Of a stretch of DNA of 16,710 bases, positions 1 through 6,626 are shown in pieces (position 1 is the first letter of the stretch; the number at the start of each line of letters is the position of its first letter). This DNA is from JAABYT01 sp041581935. Its GTDB lineage: Bacteria > Pseudomonadota > Gammaproteobacteria > HK1. The stretch lies in assembly GCA_041581935.1 (NCBI GenBank), contig JBFICP010000051.1, forward strand, positions 1-16,710, written 5' to 3'. The notes below the pieces were generated by a model. The model was not told the DNA's origin. It ran no database searches and was given only the letters and a program-made list of their open reading frames with translations. Made by a program: the position numbers and the translations under genes.

Positions 1-17
1 CTGCCGAGGGTCGGCAG
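1..17 (-). terminator. Hairpin past the PEP-CTERM gene, possible terminator
   Basis: CTGCCGA and TCGGCAG form a perfect 7-bp stem around a 3-nt loop, 42 nt beyond the stop of the leftward PEP-CTERM gene. The stretch where a T-run would lie on the minus strand is outside the window, so rho-independent termination cannot be confirmed. Confidence 0.35.
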
Positions 18-59
18 GGTCATCTGTCAACCTATGCTTTACCAATCAGTTGCGAAGGA

Positions 60-707
60 TTAATGCAGGCTCCGTCTGGCAAACGCCAGTCCCGTCAGGC
101 CAAGACCTAAAAGAAGGACGGTGGCGGGTTCGGGGACGCCGGCGGGGCAGATTTGGCCAACGTCGCTATTGCAGCGCCCGGGCGTACCGCGATCACCATC
201 TCCAAATGCACTTGTGGACTCGGCCCAGTTGCTACCGACATTGTTGTCAGCCAGCGCATCCTTCAATGCCATCGATGCGCCAGTCGGGTCTGGAAACAAT
301 GGCCCGCCGTCATACTCGACGCGGTCTATTTCGACGAGTGAACCGTCGAGTAGTACCAACTCATCCGCGCTGTTCGCAATAGCGATATTACTGAATTGAT
401 AGTCGATTGCCACGCCTCCATTGGCGCTGGAATCCGCGTTTCTTCCCAGAACGAGAAATCCGCCTGGCAGGATCACGAGTGGGCCACCGTTGTTGATGAC
501 GTGACTATCAATATCGTTGTCCTCAATCGTCCATCCGTCGATATCTACAGCCACGAGACCGGAGTTGAACAACTCGAACCACTCTCCATTTGAATCGCTT
601 ACAGCACTCGGATTCTGCATGATTTCATTGATGATAATGCTTGCCTGGGCCGTGGTGGATACGGCCAGGCCAAGAACCAACGTGCAGATAAATTTGCTCA
701 CTTGCAT
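60..707 (-). CDS. Secreted lamin-tail domain protein with PEP-CTERM sorting signal
   Basis: A 215-residue exported protein. Residues 1-22 form a signal peptide ending in TTAQA. The next part reads IIINEIMQNP...GEWFELFNSG...IDGWTIED, the typical start of a lamin-tail (LTD) beta-sandwich, which spans about residues 23-135. The C-terminus (about 191-215) has VPEPA, a hydrophobic helix and a basic RRSLH tail: the PEP-CTERM signal that exosortase (EpsH family) recognises to sort proteins to the surface or extracellular matrix. No exosortase gene is in the window. The frame is open to a TTG at 797, but the ATG at 707 is preferred because GAGGAGGGG lies just before it and the signal peptide begins there. 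LTD domains often sit in extracellular nucleases or adhesins, but no catalytic domain is visible, so a structural or adhesive surface role is inferred. It is apparently monocistronic. Confidence 0.88.
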   Translation of the reverse strand: MQVSKFICTLVLGLAVSTTAQASIIINEIMQNPSAVSDSNGEWFELFNSGLVAVDIDGWTIEDNDIDSHVINNGGPLVILPGGFLVLGRNADSSANGGVAIDYQFSNIAIANSADELVLLDGSLVEIDRVEYDGGPLFPDPTGASMALKDALADNNVGSNWAESTSAFGDGDRGTPGRCNSDVGQICPAGVPEPATVLLLGLGLTGLAFARRSLH

Positions 708-1029
708 GTTCCCCTCCTCGAGAGCATGACAATTCGCGGGTGTAATACTCGAGCAAGCAATATTTGTGCCCCGAAGGACCAAACCGAAATCAATCAATTG
801 GTTGCACGAATTCTCCGATTACGGCTCATGGCCTGCTGTAAGAAATTCCGACAAATTGAGTGCCGCTAGACGGGAGGTGGGGCTCATTCAGGGGCAGAGA
901 TTGCGGGGACGGGATCCGGTTCATGAGCGGGTCCACGTGGGACTTCTTATGCCGTCTTGAGGCTGGAGCGTTTCCGTCAACGGCGCAGAGACAAAGGGAC
1001 CTCGCCCGGTTGTCCGGGCGGAGGCTACT
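708..1029. other. Gene-free stretch upstream of the PEP-CTERM gene
   Basis: I find no convincing coding sequence in these 322 bases. Open frames on the plus strand lack ribosome-binding sites and protein-like composition. The part next to 707 must hold the PEP-CTERM promoter; the other end holds the hairpin at 1003-1020. Confidence 0.5.
1003..1020 (-). terminator. Hairpin directly after the 62-aa membrane protein gene
   Basis: CGCCCGG and CCGGGCG pair perfectly over a 4-nt loop, starting 9 nt beyond the stop of the leftward small gene. On the minus strand the stem is followed by AGGTCCCTTTGTC, a poor T-tract, so this is a weak or factor-dependent terminator at best. Confidence 0.4.
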
Positions 1030-1218
1030 TCATCTCCGCTCGAGTTCTTGGCGTATCAGTTTGAGCTCAGCACAGATGCTCTCCAAGTGCTTTTGCTGGT
1101 TGGTTGCATGCGTTTCAAGAAATTTTGGGACATCGAAAATTCGAATTGCCAGCACGGTTGCCAAAACACCGAAGAATGCGAATCCAAACAAGGTCAAGTA
1201 ATCGATCAATCCTTCCAT
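1030..1218 (-). CDS. Small membrane protein with cytoplasmic coiled coil
   Basis: A 62-residue protein that I do not recognise as a named family. It begins MEGLIDYLTLFG and has one strongly hydrophobic segment (about residues 4-26), followed by a charged, amphipathic helix (HATNQQKHLESICAELKLIRQELERR) with heptad-like leucine and isoleucine spacing. That layout suggests a single-pass inner-membrane protein with a short C-terminal coiled coil. The start at 1218 is chosen over the frame's first start at 1239 because AGGAGG stands about six bases before this ATG. A hairpin follows the stop. Function is unknown; a small scaffold or regulatory subunit is possible but unsupported by neighbours. Confidence 0.62.
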   Translation of the reverse strand: MEGLIDYLTLFGFAFFGVLATVLAIRIFDVPKFLETHATNQQKHLESICAELKLIRQELERR

Positions 1219-1255
1219 AAGTCCTCCTGTAGCCCACACGAGGCAAAGCTTTGAA

Positions 1256-1501
1256 TCATTGCGCTGAGACTAAAGAGCGCGTCCCGAATCGATATGCACC
1301 TGGGCCTACGCCTTTCTCCTTCCTCTGCGCTTCAAGGTTCAACAGCCCTGGAACATCCAGGTAGCGTCTGATAACCCAAGTGTAGCTCCTCCTTGCCAAT
1401 TCTTGACTCACGTCGAATTCACCCGAAGGAGCGCCCATCACAATTCGTTCATTGCGGCTTCTTGCTACTGTCGCGACTTGAGCCCGGAAACCGAATCGCA
1501 C
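1256..1501 (-). CDS. Doubtful 81-aa hypothetical protein
   Basis: An open frame of 81 codons whose second half (FDVSQELARRSYTWVIRRYLDVPGLLNLEAQRKEKG) looks protein-like, with a possible amphipathic helical part. I recognise no family. Neither the first start (1501) nor the ATG at 1438 has a good ribosome-binding site. It lies 37 bases upstream of the 62-aa gene on the same strand, so the two could be co-transcribed. It could equally be a gene remnant or chance. If it is not real, the whole stretch 1219-2018 is gene-free. Confidence 0.28.
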   Translation of the reverse strand: MRFGFRAQVATVARSRNERIVMGAPSGEFDVSQELARRSYTWVIRRYLDVPGLLNLEAQRKEKGVGPGAYRFGTRSLVSAQ

Positions 1502-2018
1502 TAAACGCTGCGCGCTGGCACTGGCCGAGAGAGATACGAGCTTGGTGGCCTGGGGGTGCGGGTGAGAACGCCGTTATCGGGCTAGAGGACTATCGCCCCG
1601 GCCCGTGCCGGTGCTTTGTGAATATTCTCACATTTGTTGTTTGCGCGTTGGCGCTACATTCGCTGCCAGGCGCTCGAGCTCGGAAGGCCAGGTCGGCGAA
1701 GCGTTCAACGCCAGAGCGGCAATGCAGCCGAATATTGACGCAATGCATTTGCAGGGGTCCGTTTACTTGTTGGCGTATCCGTACTGCTGACAATGTTCGA
1801 CTTGACGAGTACCGCTGGGCTGAAGCAAGGTCTTTTTCCAACTGATTGTGATGCGTCGTTTGTAAACTTACGGTAATCGAAGCGGGAAAAGAAATGAGAT
1901 TGAGCGCGGGATGAACGCTTCAATGGTCCGACAAGGTGGGTACGAGGCACTGAGAGCAGACGATACGCATGGCGCATCAACGGAAATTTACGCGATGTAG
2001 GGAGGCGAGGCTAAGGCA
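1502..2018. other. Gene-poor stretch before the patatin gene
   Basis: No ORF here has a believable start, composition or family match; the several 60-150-codon frames on both strands look like chance. The stretch contains the CRP-type palindrome at 1617-1632 and, at its right end, the ribosome-binding region of the patatin gene (GGAGGCGAGGCTAAGG). It may be eroded coding DNA, but I cannot name a parent gene. Confidence 0.45.
1617..1632. promoter_or_regulatory. CRP/FNR-family type palindrome TGTGA-N6-TCACA
   Basis: TGTGAATATTCTCACA matches the CRP consensus half-sites exactly on both sides with the standard 6-bp spacer. It is centred about 394 bp before the patatin ATG and about 123 bp before the doubtful 81-aa ORF on the other strand. 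Neither is an ideal activation position, so the target gene, if any, is uncertain. Confidence 0.4.
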
Positions 2019-3047
2019 ATGGCATATCACTTCAAGAATCTGGTGTTCGAGGGGGGCGGTGTCAAGGGAGTCGCCTATGTGGGCGCCATGCAGGTCCTGA
2101 AAGAAAAGAAAATACTGCCGAGCATCGAGAGAGTTGGAGGAACGTCGGCAGGGGCTATTAATGCCACGCTGTTTGCACTCGGCTATACCCCGCCCCAGCA
2201 ACGGTCGATTATCAAGAAGTTGAACTTCAAAAACTTTTTGGACGACAGCTGGGGCGTATTTCGCGACGCCGGACGTTTGGTGAATGAGTTCGGATGGTAC
2301 AAGGGGAACTTTTTCCATGAATGGATCAGCGCGCATATTAAAAAACAACTCGGGGATCCGAATGCAACATTTGCAAATTTGAAAGAGGACGGAAAGCCCG
2401 AGTTATATGTTTACGGAACCAATTTGAGCACGCATTTTGGCGAGGTATTTTCCAATGAGCATACGCCGAACATGCGCATAGCTGATGCGGTGCGTACGAC
2501 CATGTCCATTCCACTGTTTTTCGCTGCGATCAGAAATCCGCGTAACGACGTTTACGTCGACGGTGGTGTTCTCAACAACTATCCCGTCAAGCTATTCGAC
2601 CGCGAAAAGTATATCGACCCGGACAACTTGAAAAAAATGGGAATTCAAACGAGCTATTACAAAAAGGAGAATCGGCGTTTTTTGCGCAAGCATCCCGACA
2701 GCAGCCCATATATTTACAATTGCGAAACGATCGGATTTCGACTCGATTCGAAGCAGGAAATCGGAGCATTTCGCTATGGGGCAGAGCCAGTGCACAGTGA
2801 GATTGAAGACTTCTTCGATTACGCGTTTGCTTTGGTTGAAACCATGCTCGAGAGTCAGGGCAACGCACATCTTCACAGCGATGACTGGCAGCGAACGATC
2901 TACATCGATACCTTGGGAGTGGGGACTATCGAATTCGAGCTTTCGGACTCCATGAAGTCAAAACTGGAAGACTCTGGTCGTAAAGGGGCGACAGAGTACT
3001 TCAAGTGGTTCGACAGCAAAAAAAGCGATCCGGTCAATCGCCCTTGA
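2019..3047 (+). CDS. Patatin-like phospholipase
   Basis: A 342-residue patatin-family lipid acyl hydrolase. The oxyanion-hole loop EGGGVKG is at residues 11-17, the nucleophile elbow GTSAG at 41-45 (catalytic Ser43) and the catalytic Asp in DGG at 181-183, giving the complete Ser-Asp dyad in the usual order. There is no signal peptide, transmembrane segment or autotransporter domain, so a cytoplasmic enzyme acting on membrane phospholipids is expected. The C-terminal third (about 200-342) has no motif I know. The ATG at 2019 follows GGAGG and AAGG sequences. The gene is clearly richer in AAA, TTT and AAT codons than the downstream genes, suggesting horizontal origin. Standalone patatins include toxins (ExoU-like) and CBASS effectors, but no partner gene is adjacent, so a specific role cannot be assigned. 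Confidence 0.9.
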   Translation: MAYHFKNLVFEGGGVKGVAYVGAMQVLKEKKILPSIERVGGTSAGAINATLFALGYTPPQQRSIIKKLNFKNFLDDSWGVFRDAGRLVNEFGWYKGNFFHEWISAHIKKQLGDPNATFANLKEDGKPELYVYGTNLSTHFGEVFSNEHTPNMRIADAVRTTMSIPLFFAAIRNPRNDVYVDGGVLNNYPVKLFDREKYIDPDNLKKMGIQTSYYKKENRRFLRKHPDSSPYIYNCETIGFRLDSKQEIGAFRYGAEPVHSEIEDFFDYAFALVETMLESQGNAHLHSDDWQRTIYIDTLGVGTIEFELSDSMKSKLEDSGRKGATEYFKWFDSKKSDPVNRP

Positions 3048-3367
3048 AAAAAAAGCATAAGGGCACTCGATGCTATAGCCGCAGAGTTTTTCGAAGCGCT
3101 GCTTGGCAATATCATTCCCGGCGCGTTCCGTGGCATTGGTGGAGTGGTGCGTCTGCTCTTACATACGTAGACCGTGACCCGCGTGCGTGCGGGCCGACCT
3201 AGGCGCGTATTGCGGGATCCGGTATAGTTTTCGCCGTCCGTTTGGTTCTCTTGCAAGGCGAAACGTCATGACCGGGAGGTTTCCGCAGGACCTGAGCAGG
3301 CGTGCGACGTCGTTGCGTCGCCGGGCTTCATCGCTGCGTCCTGTCACGCCGAGTCTGCTGCTCTGAC
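3048..3367. other. Intergenic stretch between patatin and DUF6445 genes
   Basis: No convincing gene. TATAGT at 3223-3228 could be a -10 element for the downstream gene, without a clear -35. A 32-codon ATG frame (3268-3366), very rich in Arg and Ser, ends one base before the preferred GTG start of the DUF6445 gene. It could be a translationally coupled leader or chance. GCCCTT/AAGGGC (3040-3064) can pair over a 13-nt loop but lacks a T-run. Confidence 0.4.
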
Positions 3368-3997
3368 GTGGATATTTCCATCCTCATCATCGACCGCTTC
3401 TATGATGACGCGGAAATCGTCCGCCGCCGCGCGCTGGAGTTCGATTTTCCGGTCCCGACTGCCAAGAAAAACTATCCCGGCAGGAACTCGGTGCAGAGAT
3501 TCCTGCCAGAAGGACTCGACGATGTCGTATCCCGTCTCGTGCATGAGCCTGTCGAAGCTTGTCCAATCGCCGAGCACGGCCGGTTCCGGGTGACGCTCGC
3601 CGACGAGGAGGAGGACCGTGGATACTACGTGCACATAGACGGCGATGCTCACTGGTCCGGCATCCTGTACCTGTCAACGGACGAGGACTGTATGGGCGGA
3701 ACGGAGTTCTATCGGCATCGCGAGTATGCGACCGACCGCGCATACATCACCGATGCGGAGGCAAAAAGCCACGGCTGGGAGAGCTGCTCACAGTTTGCGA
3801 TTCAGACCATCCAGAACGACGGCAACGACCTCGCCAAGTGGGAACACATCATGACCGTGCCAATGCGTTTCAATCGACTCATCGTGTTCCGCCCGTGGTT
3901 CTGGCACACGGCCGGAAAGTCATTCGGCGACAGTCTGGAGAACGGCAGGCTTGTGCAGCTTTTTTTCTGGCGCTCGGCCAGCAACCGGCGAACGTAA
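3368..3997 (+). CDS. DUF6445 family protein, 2OG-Fe(II) oxygenase-like
   Basis: A 209-residue protein with the layout of the DUF6445 family: an N-terminal IIDRFYDDAEIVRRRAL segment, NYPG, a VHIDG metal motif, GGTEFYRHR, then MRFNRLIVFRPWFWH and a closing GRLVQLFFW strand. His89 and Asp91 (HxD), His180 and Arg194 are placed like the iron and 2-oxoglutarate ligands of double-stranded beta-helix dioxygenases, so an Fe(II)/2OG-dependent oxidation is inferred, with unknown substrate. DUF6445 genes are often near tryptophan-halogenase-like and TonB-receptor genes, but none is seen here. The frame is open to a GTG at 3302, but those 22 extra residues are Arg/Cys-rich and unlike the family, so GTG 3368 is preferred. 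Its ribosome-binding site is weak. Confidence 0.75.
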   Translation: MDISILIIDRFYDDAEIVRRRALEFDFPVPTAKKNYPGRNSVQRFLPEGLDDVVSRLVHEPVEACPIAEHGRFRVTLADEEEDRGYYVHIDGDAHWSGILYLSTDEDCMGGTEFYRHREYATDRAYITDAEAKSHGWESCSQFAIQTIQNDGNDLAKWEHIMTVPMRFNRLIVFRPWFWHTAGKSFGDSLENGRLVQLFFWRSASNRRT

Positions 3998-4069
3998 GCC
4001 GCGAAACTTTACAGCCGCGGGCAACCGCGCCTTGCGAAGTTCGTCAATGCACGGCCTGGCGGGGTCCGG

Positions 4070-4273
4070 TTACGGACCGTACTCCGCCATCAGATTCCAA
4101 TGTTCCCATGTGCACTGATTGCGGGCCGCTTCGGGGTCCGGTGCGTTCTTGGCTTTCGCCAGGCAGGCTTTGAATATAGGCAGCTGGCCGGACGCCTGGG
4201 CCGGCGAGAAGGTTGCCACGAGCAGGGCGGCTGACATGGCGATCGCGGTGATTTTCATCGTAGTCTTCAACAT
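4070..4273 (-). CDS. Small secreted protein with two cysteines
   Basis: A 67-residue precursor. Residues 1-27 form a signal peptide (MLKTTMKITAIAM then a hydrophobic core) with a cleavage site at about SPAQA/S. The mature chain of about 40 residues has two cysteines, in FKACLAKAK and NQCTWEHW, which could form one disulfide in the periplasm, and is otherwise polar. I recognise no named family. The ATG at 4273 follows a strong AGGAGGGG site, and the frame's earlier start (4339) would bury the signal peptide. It is convergent with the DUF6445 gene and divergent from the small tail-anchored gene; their promoters must share 4274-4373. Confidence 0.75.
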   Translation of the reverse strand: MLKTTMKITAIAMSAALLVATFSPAQASGQLPIFKACLAKAKNAPDPEAARNQCTWEHWNLMAEYGP

Positions 4274-4373
4274 GGTGTAACCCCTCCTGGGAATGCGACC
4301 GAGTCGATAAAGATGCATACTTTCCGTTGTGACCTCCATCGTTCCGGAGAGGTTCCCTATTGAGGGCAGCGCC

Positions 4374-4631
4374 GTGTGGAAGAGGGTGAGCAGCTACGGA
4401 GAGAACTACGTGCCGCGGTCTCTGCTCGAGCAGCACATCGTGTCGCAGAGCTGGCAGTATGAATGGAGCGGCGGGGAGCCCGATCCCGGACAATTACCCG
4501 AGGGTTACGCGCAGCTTCGAAACGACAGATGGCGCGCCCGGCGGACATTGCAGACCGGCGACAAGATTGTGCGCGCGGTGATCGCATTGTTGGCCCTCGG
4601 TGTCGCCGTTCTCGTCGTGCGGTCGATCTAG
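4374..4631 (+). CDS. Small putative tail-anchored membrane protein
   Basis: An 85-residue frame of unknown family. The N-terminal ~60 residues are polar (WKRVSSYGENYVPRSLLEQH...SWQYEWSGGEPDPGQLPEGYAQLRNDRWR). The last ~20 (KIVRAVIALLALGVAVLVVRSI) form a single hydrophobic helix flanked by Lys and Arg, so it would be anchored by its C-terminus with the body in the cytoplasm. The frame opens at a GTG at 4329 without a ribosome-binding site; the GTG at 4374 has GAGGG seven bases before it and is preferred. There is no ATG start, which lowers confidence. It converges on lexA; both stop codons lie inside one inverted repeat (4629-4656). Confidence 0.5.
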   Translation: MWKRVSSYGENYVPRSLLEQHIVSQSWQYEWSGGEPDPGQLPEGYAQLRNDRWRARRTLQTGDKIVRAVIALLALGVAVLVVRSI

Positions 4632-4656
4632 TCCCCCGGCTGCATCGAAGGGACTA
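4629..4656. repeat. Inverted repeat spanning two convergent stop codons
   Basis: TAGTCCC (4629-4635) and GGGACTA (4650-4656) are perfectly complementary across 14 nt. The left arm begins with the TAG stop of the small tail-anchored gene; the right arm ends with the TAG stop of lexA on the other strand. It could act as a weak bidirectional terminator, though there is no T-run on either side. Confidence 0.35.
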
Positions 4657-5271
4657 TCGGTACGAGCGCATCTGACCCACCACCACCCCTTGGATGGTGA
4701 CCCGCTCCGGCGGAACGCAGATCGGCTCCATCGCGGAATTCGCAGGTGCCAGCACGACCTCGTTGGCGCGCTGATAGATGCGCTTCAGCGTCGCATCCAT
4801 ACCGTCGATGAGGGCAACCACGATTTCTCCGTTGCGGGCATAGCCACGGCTCTCGATGACCACGCAGTCTCCGTCCAGGATGCCATCCTCGACCATCGAG
4901 TCGCCCTTCACGCGGAGCACGTAGCAGGAGCCGTCGGTACGAAGGTGCGCCGGCACGTCCATGTGCTCGGGGACCTCGACAGCCTCGATGGGACGCCCGG
5001 CCGCGATGGTTCCGAGCAGCGCGAGCTGGGTTGGCACGCGCGCGGCGGGAGCGCGCACGCGCACGCCGCGCTGCTGGCCGTTCATCGGTTCCACCAGAGC
5101 GGCGTCGATGAGCACTTTCACCTGGGCGTGCATGGAGCCGCGCGAGCGTAAGCCAAACTCGTTACATAGCTCGTCGAGCGTCGGCGGTGAATCACCGGCC
5201 TCTTGGCGGGCGAGCAGATAGTCGTAGATGCTCTGCTGGCGACGCGTCAGAGTGGCGGCACCGGTCGTCAT
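4654..5271 (-). CDS. lexA: LexA SOS-response repressor
   Basis: A 205-residue LexA that represses DNA-damage genes and cleaves itself when RecA filaments form. The N-terminal winged helix-turn-helix covers about residues 8-70 (PPTLDELCNEFGLRSRGSMHAQVKVL). The scissile bond is Ala91-Gly92 in GTIAAGRP. The catalytic Ser125 is in VKGDSMVEDG and Lys163 in GMDATLKR. These match E. coli LexA's Ala-Gly site and Ser/Lys dyad closely in spacing. The putative recognition helix (SRGSMHAQVKVL) differs from the E. coli type, in keeping with a non-E. coli operator upstream. The start at 5271 overlaps the stop of the 56-aa gene (ATGA), so lexA is the second gene of a translationally coupled pair, probably autoregulated through the operator at 5477-5510. 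Confidence 0.96.
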   Translation of the reverse strand: MTTGAATLTRRQQSIYDYLLARQEAGDSPPTLDELCNEFGLRSRGSMHAQVKVLIDAALVEPMNGQQRGVRVRAPAARVPTQLALLGTIAAGRPIEAVEVPEHMDVPAHLRTDGSCYVLRVKGDSMVEDGILDGDCVVIESRGYARNGEIVVALIDGMDATLKRIYQRANEVVLAPANSAMEPICVPPERVTIQGVVVGQMRSYR

Positions 5272-5438
5272 GTCAGGGGGATGACGCTCATGACGTTGAT
5301 GAGCGTGAGCACCGCAATGACGCCGATGACGGGCCACACGGGCGACCTGGCGAGGGTCGGCCGGTCAAAAGCGCGCATGATGTGCGCCACCCTGTGGCGG
5401 ACCTGATCGTGCATGAAGTACGGGCTGGGACGGGTCAT
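5268..5438 (-). CDS. 56-aa single-pass membrane protein, SOS-linked
   Basis: A small protein encoded between the LexA operator and lexA. The N-terminal ~32 residues (MTRPSPYFMHDQVRHRVAHIMRAFDR...) carry at least six Arg and three His. Residues about 33-54 (PVWPVIGVIAVLTLINVMSVIP) form one transmembrane helix ending almost at the C-terminus. The positive-inside rule predicts a cytoplasmic N-terminus. AGAGGAGG precedes the ATG at 5438 by about 10 bases. The TGA stop overlaps the lexA ATG. I recognise no family. Known SOS-induced small membrane proteins (SidA and DidA in Caulobacter, TisB in E. coli) block division or depolarise the membrane; a similar role is inferred from regulation, size and topology only, not from sequence similarity. 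Confidence 0.72.
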   Translation of the reverse strand: MTRPSPYFMHDQVRHRVAHIMRAFDRPTLARSPVWPVIGVIAVLTLINVMSVIPLT

Positions 5439-5476
5439 GGCTGGAATGCCTCCTCTTGGTGGGGGATTCGCAAACG

Positions 5477-5510
5477 GTTCTATGTTCGTTCTATAGAACG
5501 AATATAGAAC
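5477..5510. promoter_or_regulatory. Double LexA operator, 34-bp palindrome
   Basis: A 34-bp palindrome with one mismatched pair (5484/5503), including a perfect 18-bp core (TTCGTTCTATAGAACGAA, 5485-5502). It contains GTTC-N7-GTTC (5477-5491) and its mirror GAAC-N7-GAAC (5496-5510). GTTC-N7-GTTC is the LexA box known from alphaproteobacteria. The centre also reads GTTC-TATA-GAAC. It lies 39-72 bases upstream of the 56-aa gene that begins the lexA unit, a usual place for LexA autoregulation. Confidence 0.8.
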
Positions 5511-5691
5511 GACTACGGGCCACTGTCCAGGAGCCGCGCGCGCCAGGCCGGAGAATCTTGCCGAGGGACGGCGCTGGCCGATCGCCGGCAGCTGGTGGGC
5601 GCCGGTGTCGGGTGCCGCGGGAGAGGCCCACGGGCCCACGCGCATGCCGGGTATTCTCACGCAGCGGCCCTGCGCTCGGGCGCGTGGTCGC

Positions 5692-6525
5692 TTACTGGTG
5701 CGGGCCGCTGCGCACCTCGGCCCGCGTCAGCGGATTGCCGTGGATGGGGTTGCCGTTTCGAATGCTTTTCAAATGCAGGGTGAGGCTGATTCCGGGCACT
5801 TCGGTTTTCAGATACACGAGCAGCCGGCGCGGGTCGTCGCTGAGATGCAGCTCTGCGTTGCCGCCCTCGCTGAACAAGCCCTTGGTGCGAATGATCGGCT
5901 GCACGACGATGGTCCTGAAGGTGCCCGCCGGAACGGTGCGCTCACCGCGGCGCAGCACCTTGATGACCACCGGATTGCCCGACTCCTTGAAGTAACGCTC
6001 GAAGCGGTAGGATTTTCCGACTTCCAGCTCGATGGATCGAGCGAAGTAGATGAACGAAAGATCGTCGAGCGGCAGGGGCGTCGCCAAAACGCCTTCCTCG
6101 TTGTTGTCGGAACGAATCCAGCGACCTTGCTCGGGGAAGAACTGATAATCGCGGTATCGCGTGTGCCTTCCCTCGTGCTGGTCCTGGATGAAACGCAGGC
6201 TGACGAGCCGCTCGATGTCGATCCATGACTGAAACCGTGTATCCACCTTGTAGAAGGGGATGCCGCCCTTGATGCGCCACTCGACGCGATAGGTGGCGAT
6301 CCCCCGTGTCGGCTCGATGGTCGGGACCTGCATGGAGCTTTCGCCGACGTCGAAGATCCCGAGCATGACCTTGTAGGTGAGCACTTCGCCGGGACCGAAT
6401 GGCACCGGCCGGGCCGAGGCGTATTGGGGGTTGCCGGAATCCTTTGTCGTGTCCGCCCCGGCCGGTGCAGGCATCATCACCGCCAGTGCAGCGCCGAGAC
6501 AGAGCAGGCAAGTCAATCGAAGCAT
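5692..6525 (-). CDS. DUF3108 domain-containing periplasmic protein
   Basis: A 277-residue protein with a clear signal peptide (residues 1-24, ending APAGA). The mature part matches DUF3108 in character: PFGPGEVLTYKVMLGIFDVGESSM near the start, YRVEWRIKGGIPFYKVDTRFQSWID, then LDDLSFIYFARSIEL, RYFKESGNPVVIKVLRRGERTVPAGTFRTIVVQP and the C-terminal SDDPRRLLVYLKTEVPG. DUF3108 proteins are beta-rich and exported; their function is not established, though an outer-membrane or cell-envelope role is often proposed. The ATG at 6525 is preceded by only a weak AGGA-like site. A 101-bp gap separates it from the chromate operon upstream on the same strand, so read-through is possible but it is probably a separate unit. 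Confidence 0.85.
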   Translation of the reverse strand: MLRLTCLLCLGAALAVMMPAPAGADTTKDSGNPQYASARPVPFGPGEVLTYKVMLGIFDVGESSMQVPTIEPTRGIATYRVEWRIKGGIPFYKVDTRFQSWIDIERLVSLRFIQDQHEGRHTRYRDYQFFPEQGRWIRSDNNEEGVLATPLPLDDLSFIYFARSIELEVGKSYRFERYFKESGNPVVIKVLRRGERTVPAGTFRTIVVQPIIRTKGLFSEGGNAELHLSDDPRRLLVYLKTEVPGISLTLHLKSIRNGNPIHGNPLTRAEVRSGPHQ

Positions 6526-6626
6526 CGCAGTCCTTCACGTGCGTAATTCGAGACAGCGTAACAGCTAACCCATCCGCTGCCATCCGAAACGCGCCCGGTA
6601 GTCATAAAGCGAGACTAACCAGGCGA

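Noticed and set aside
1590..1841. 83-codon minus-strand frame near the CRP-like site
   Set aside because: No start signal, no family resemblance, and competing frames of similar length on the other strand; I also looked for integron attC-like folding here and found no matching core sites.
2019..3047. Patatin as part of a CBASS-type defence operon
   Set aside because: No cyclic-nucleotide synthase, sensor or accessory gene is adjacent; patatin alone is not enough to call a defence system.
3268..3366. 32-codon Arg/Ser-rich ORF before the DUF6445 gene
   Set aside because: Too short and compositionally biased to call; kept only as a possible coupled leader in the intergenic note.
5605..6228. 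207-codon plus-strand frame
   Set aside because: Antisense to the DUF3108 gene; composition is that of a shadow frame.
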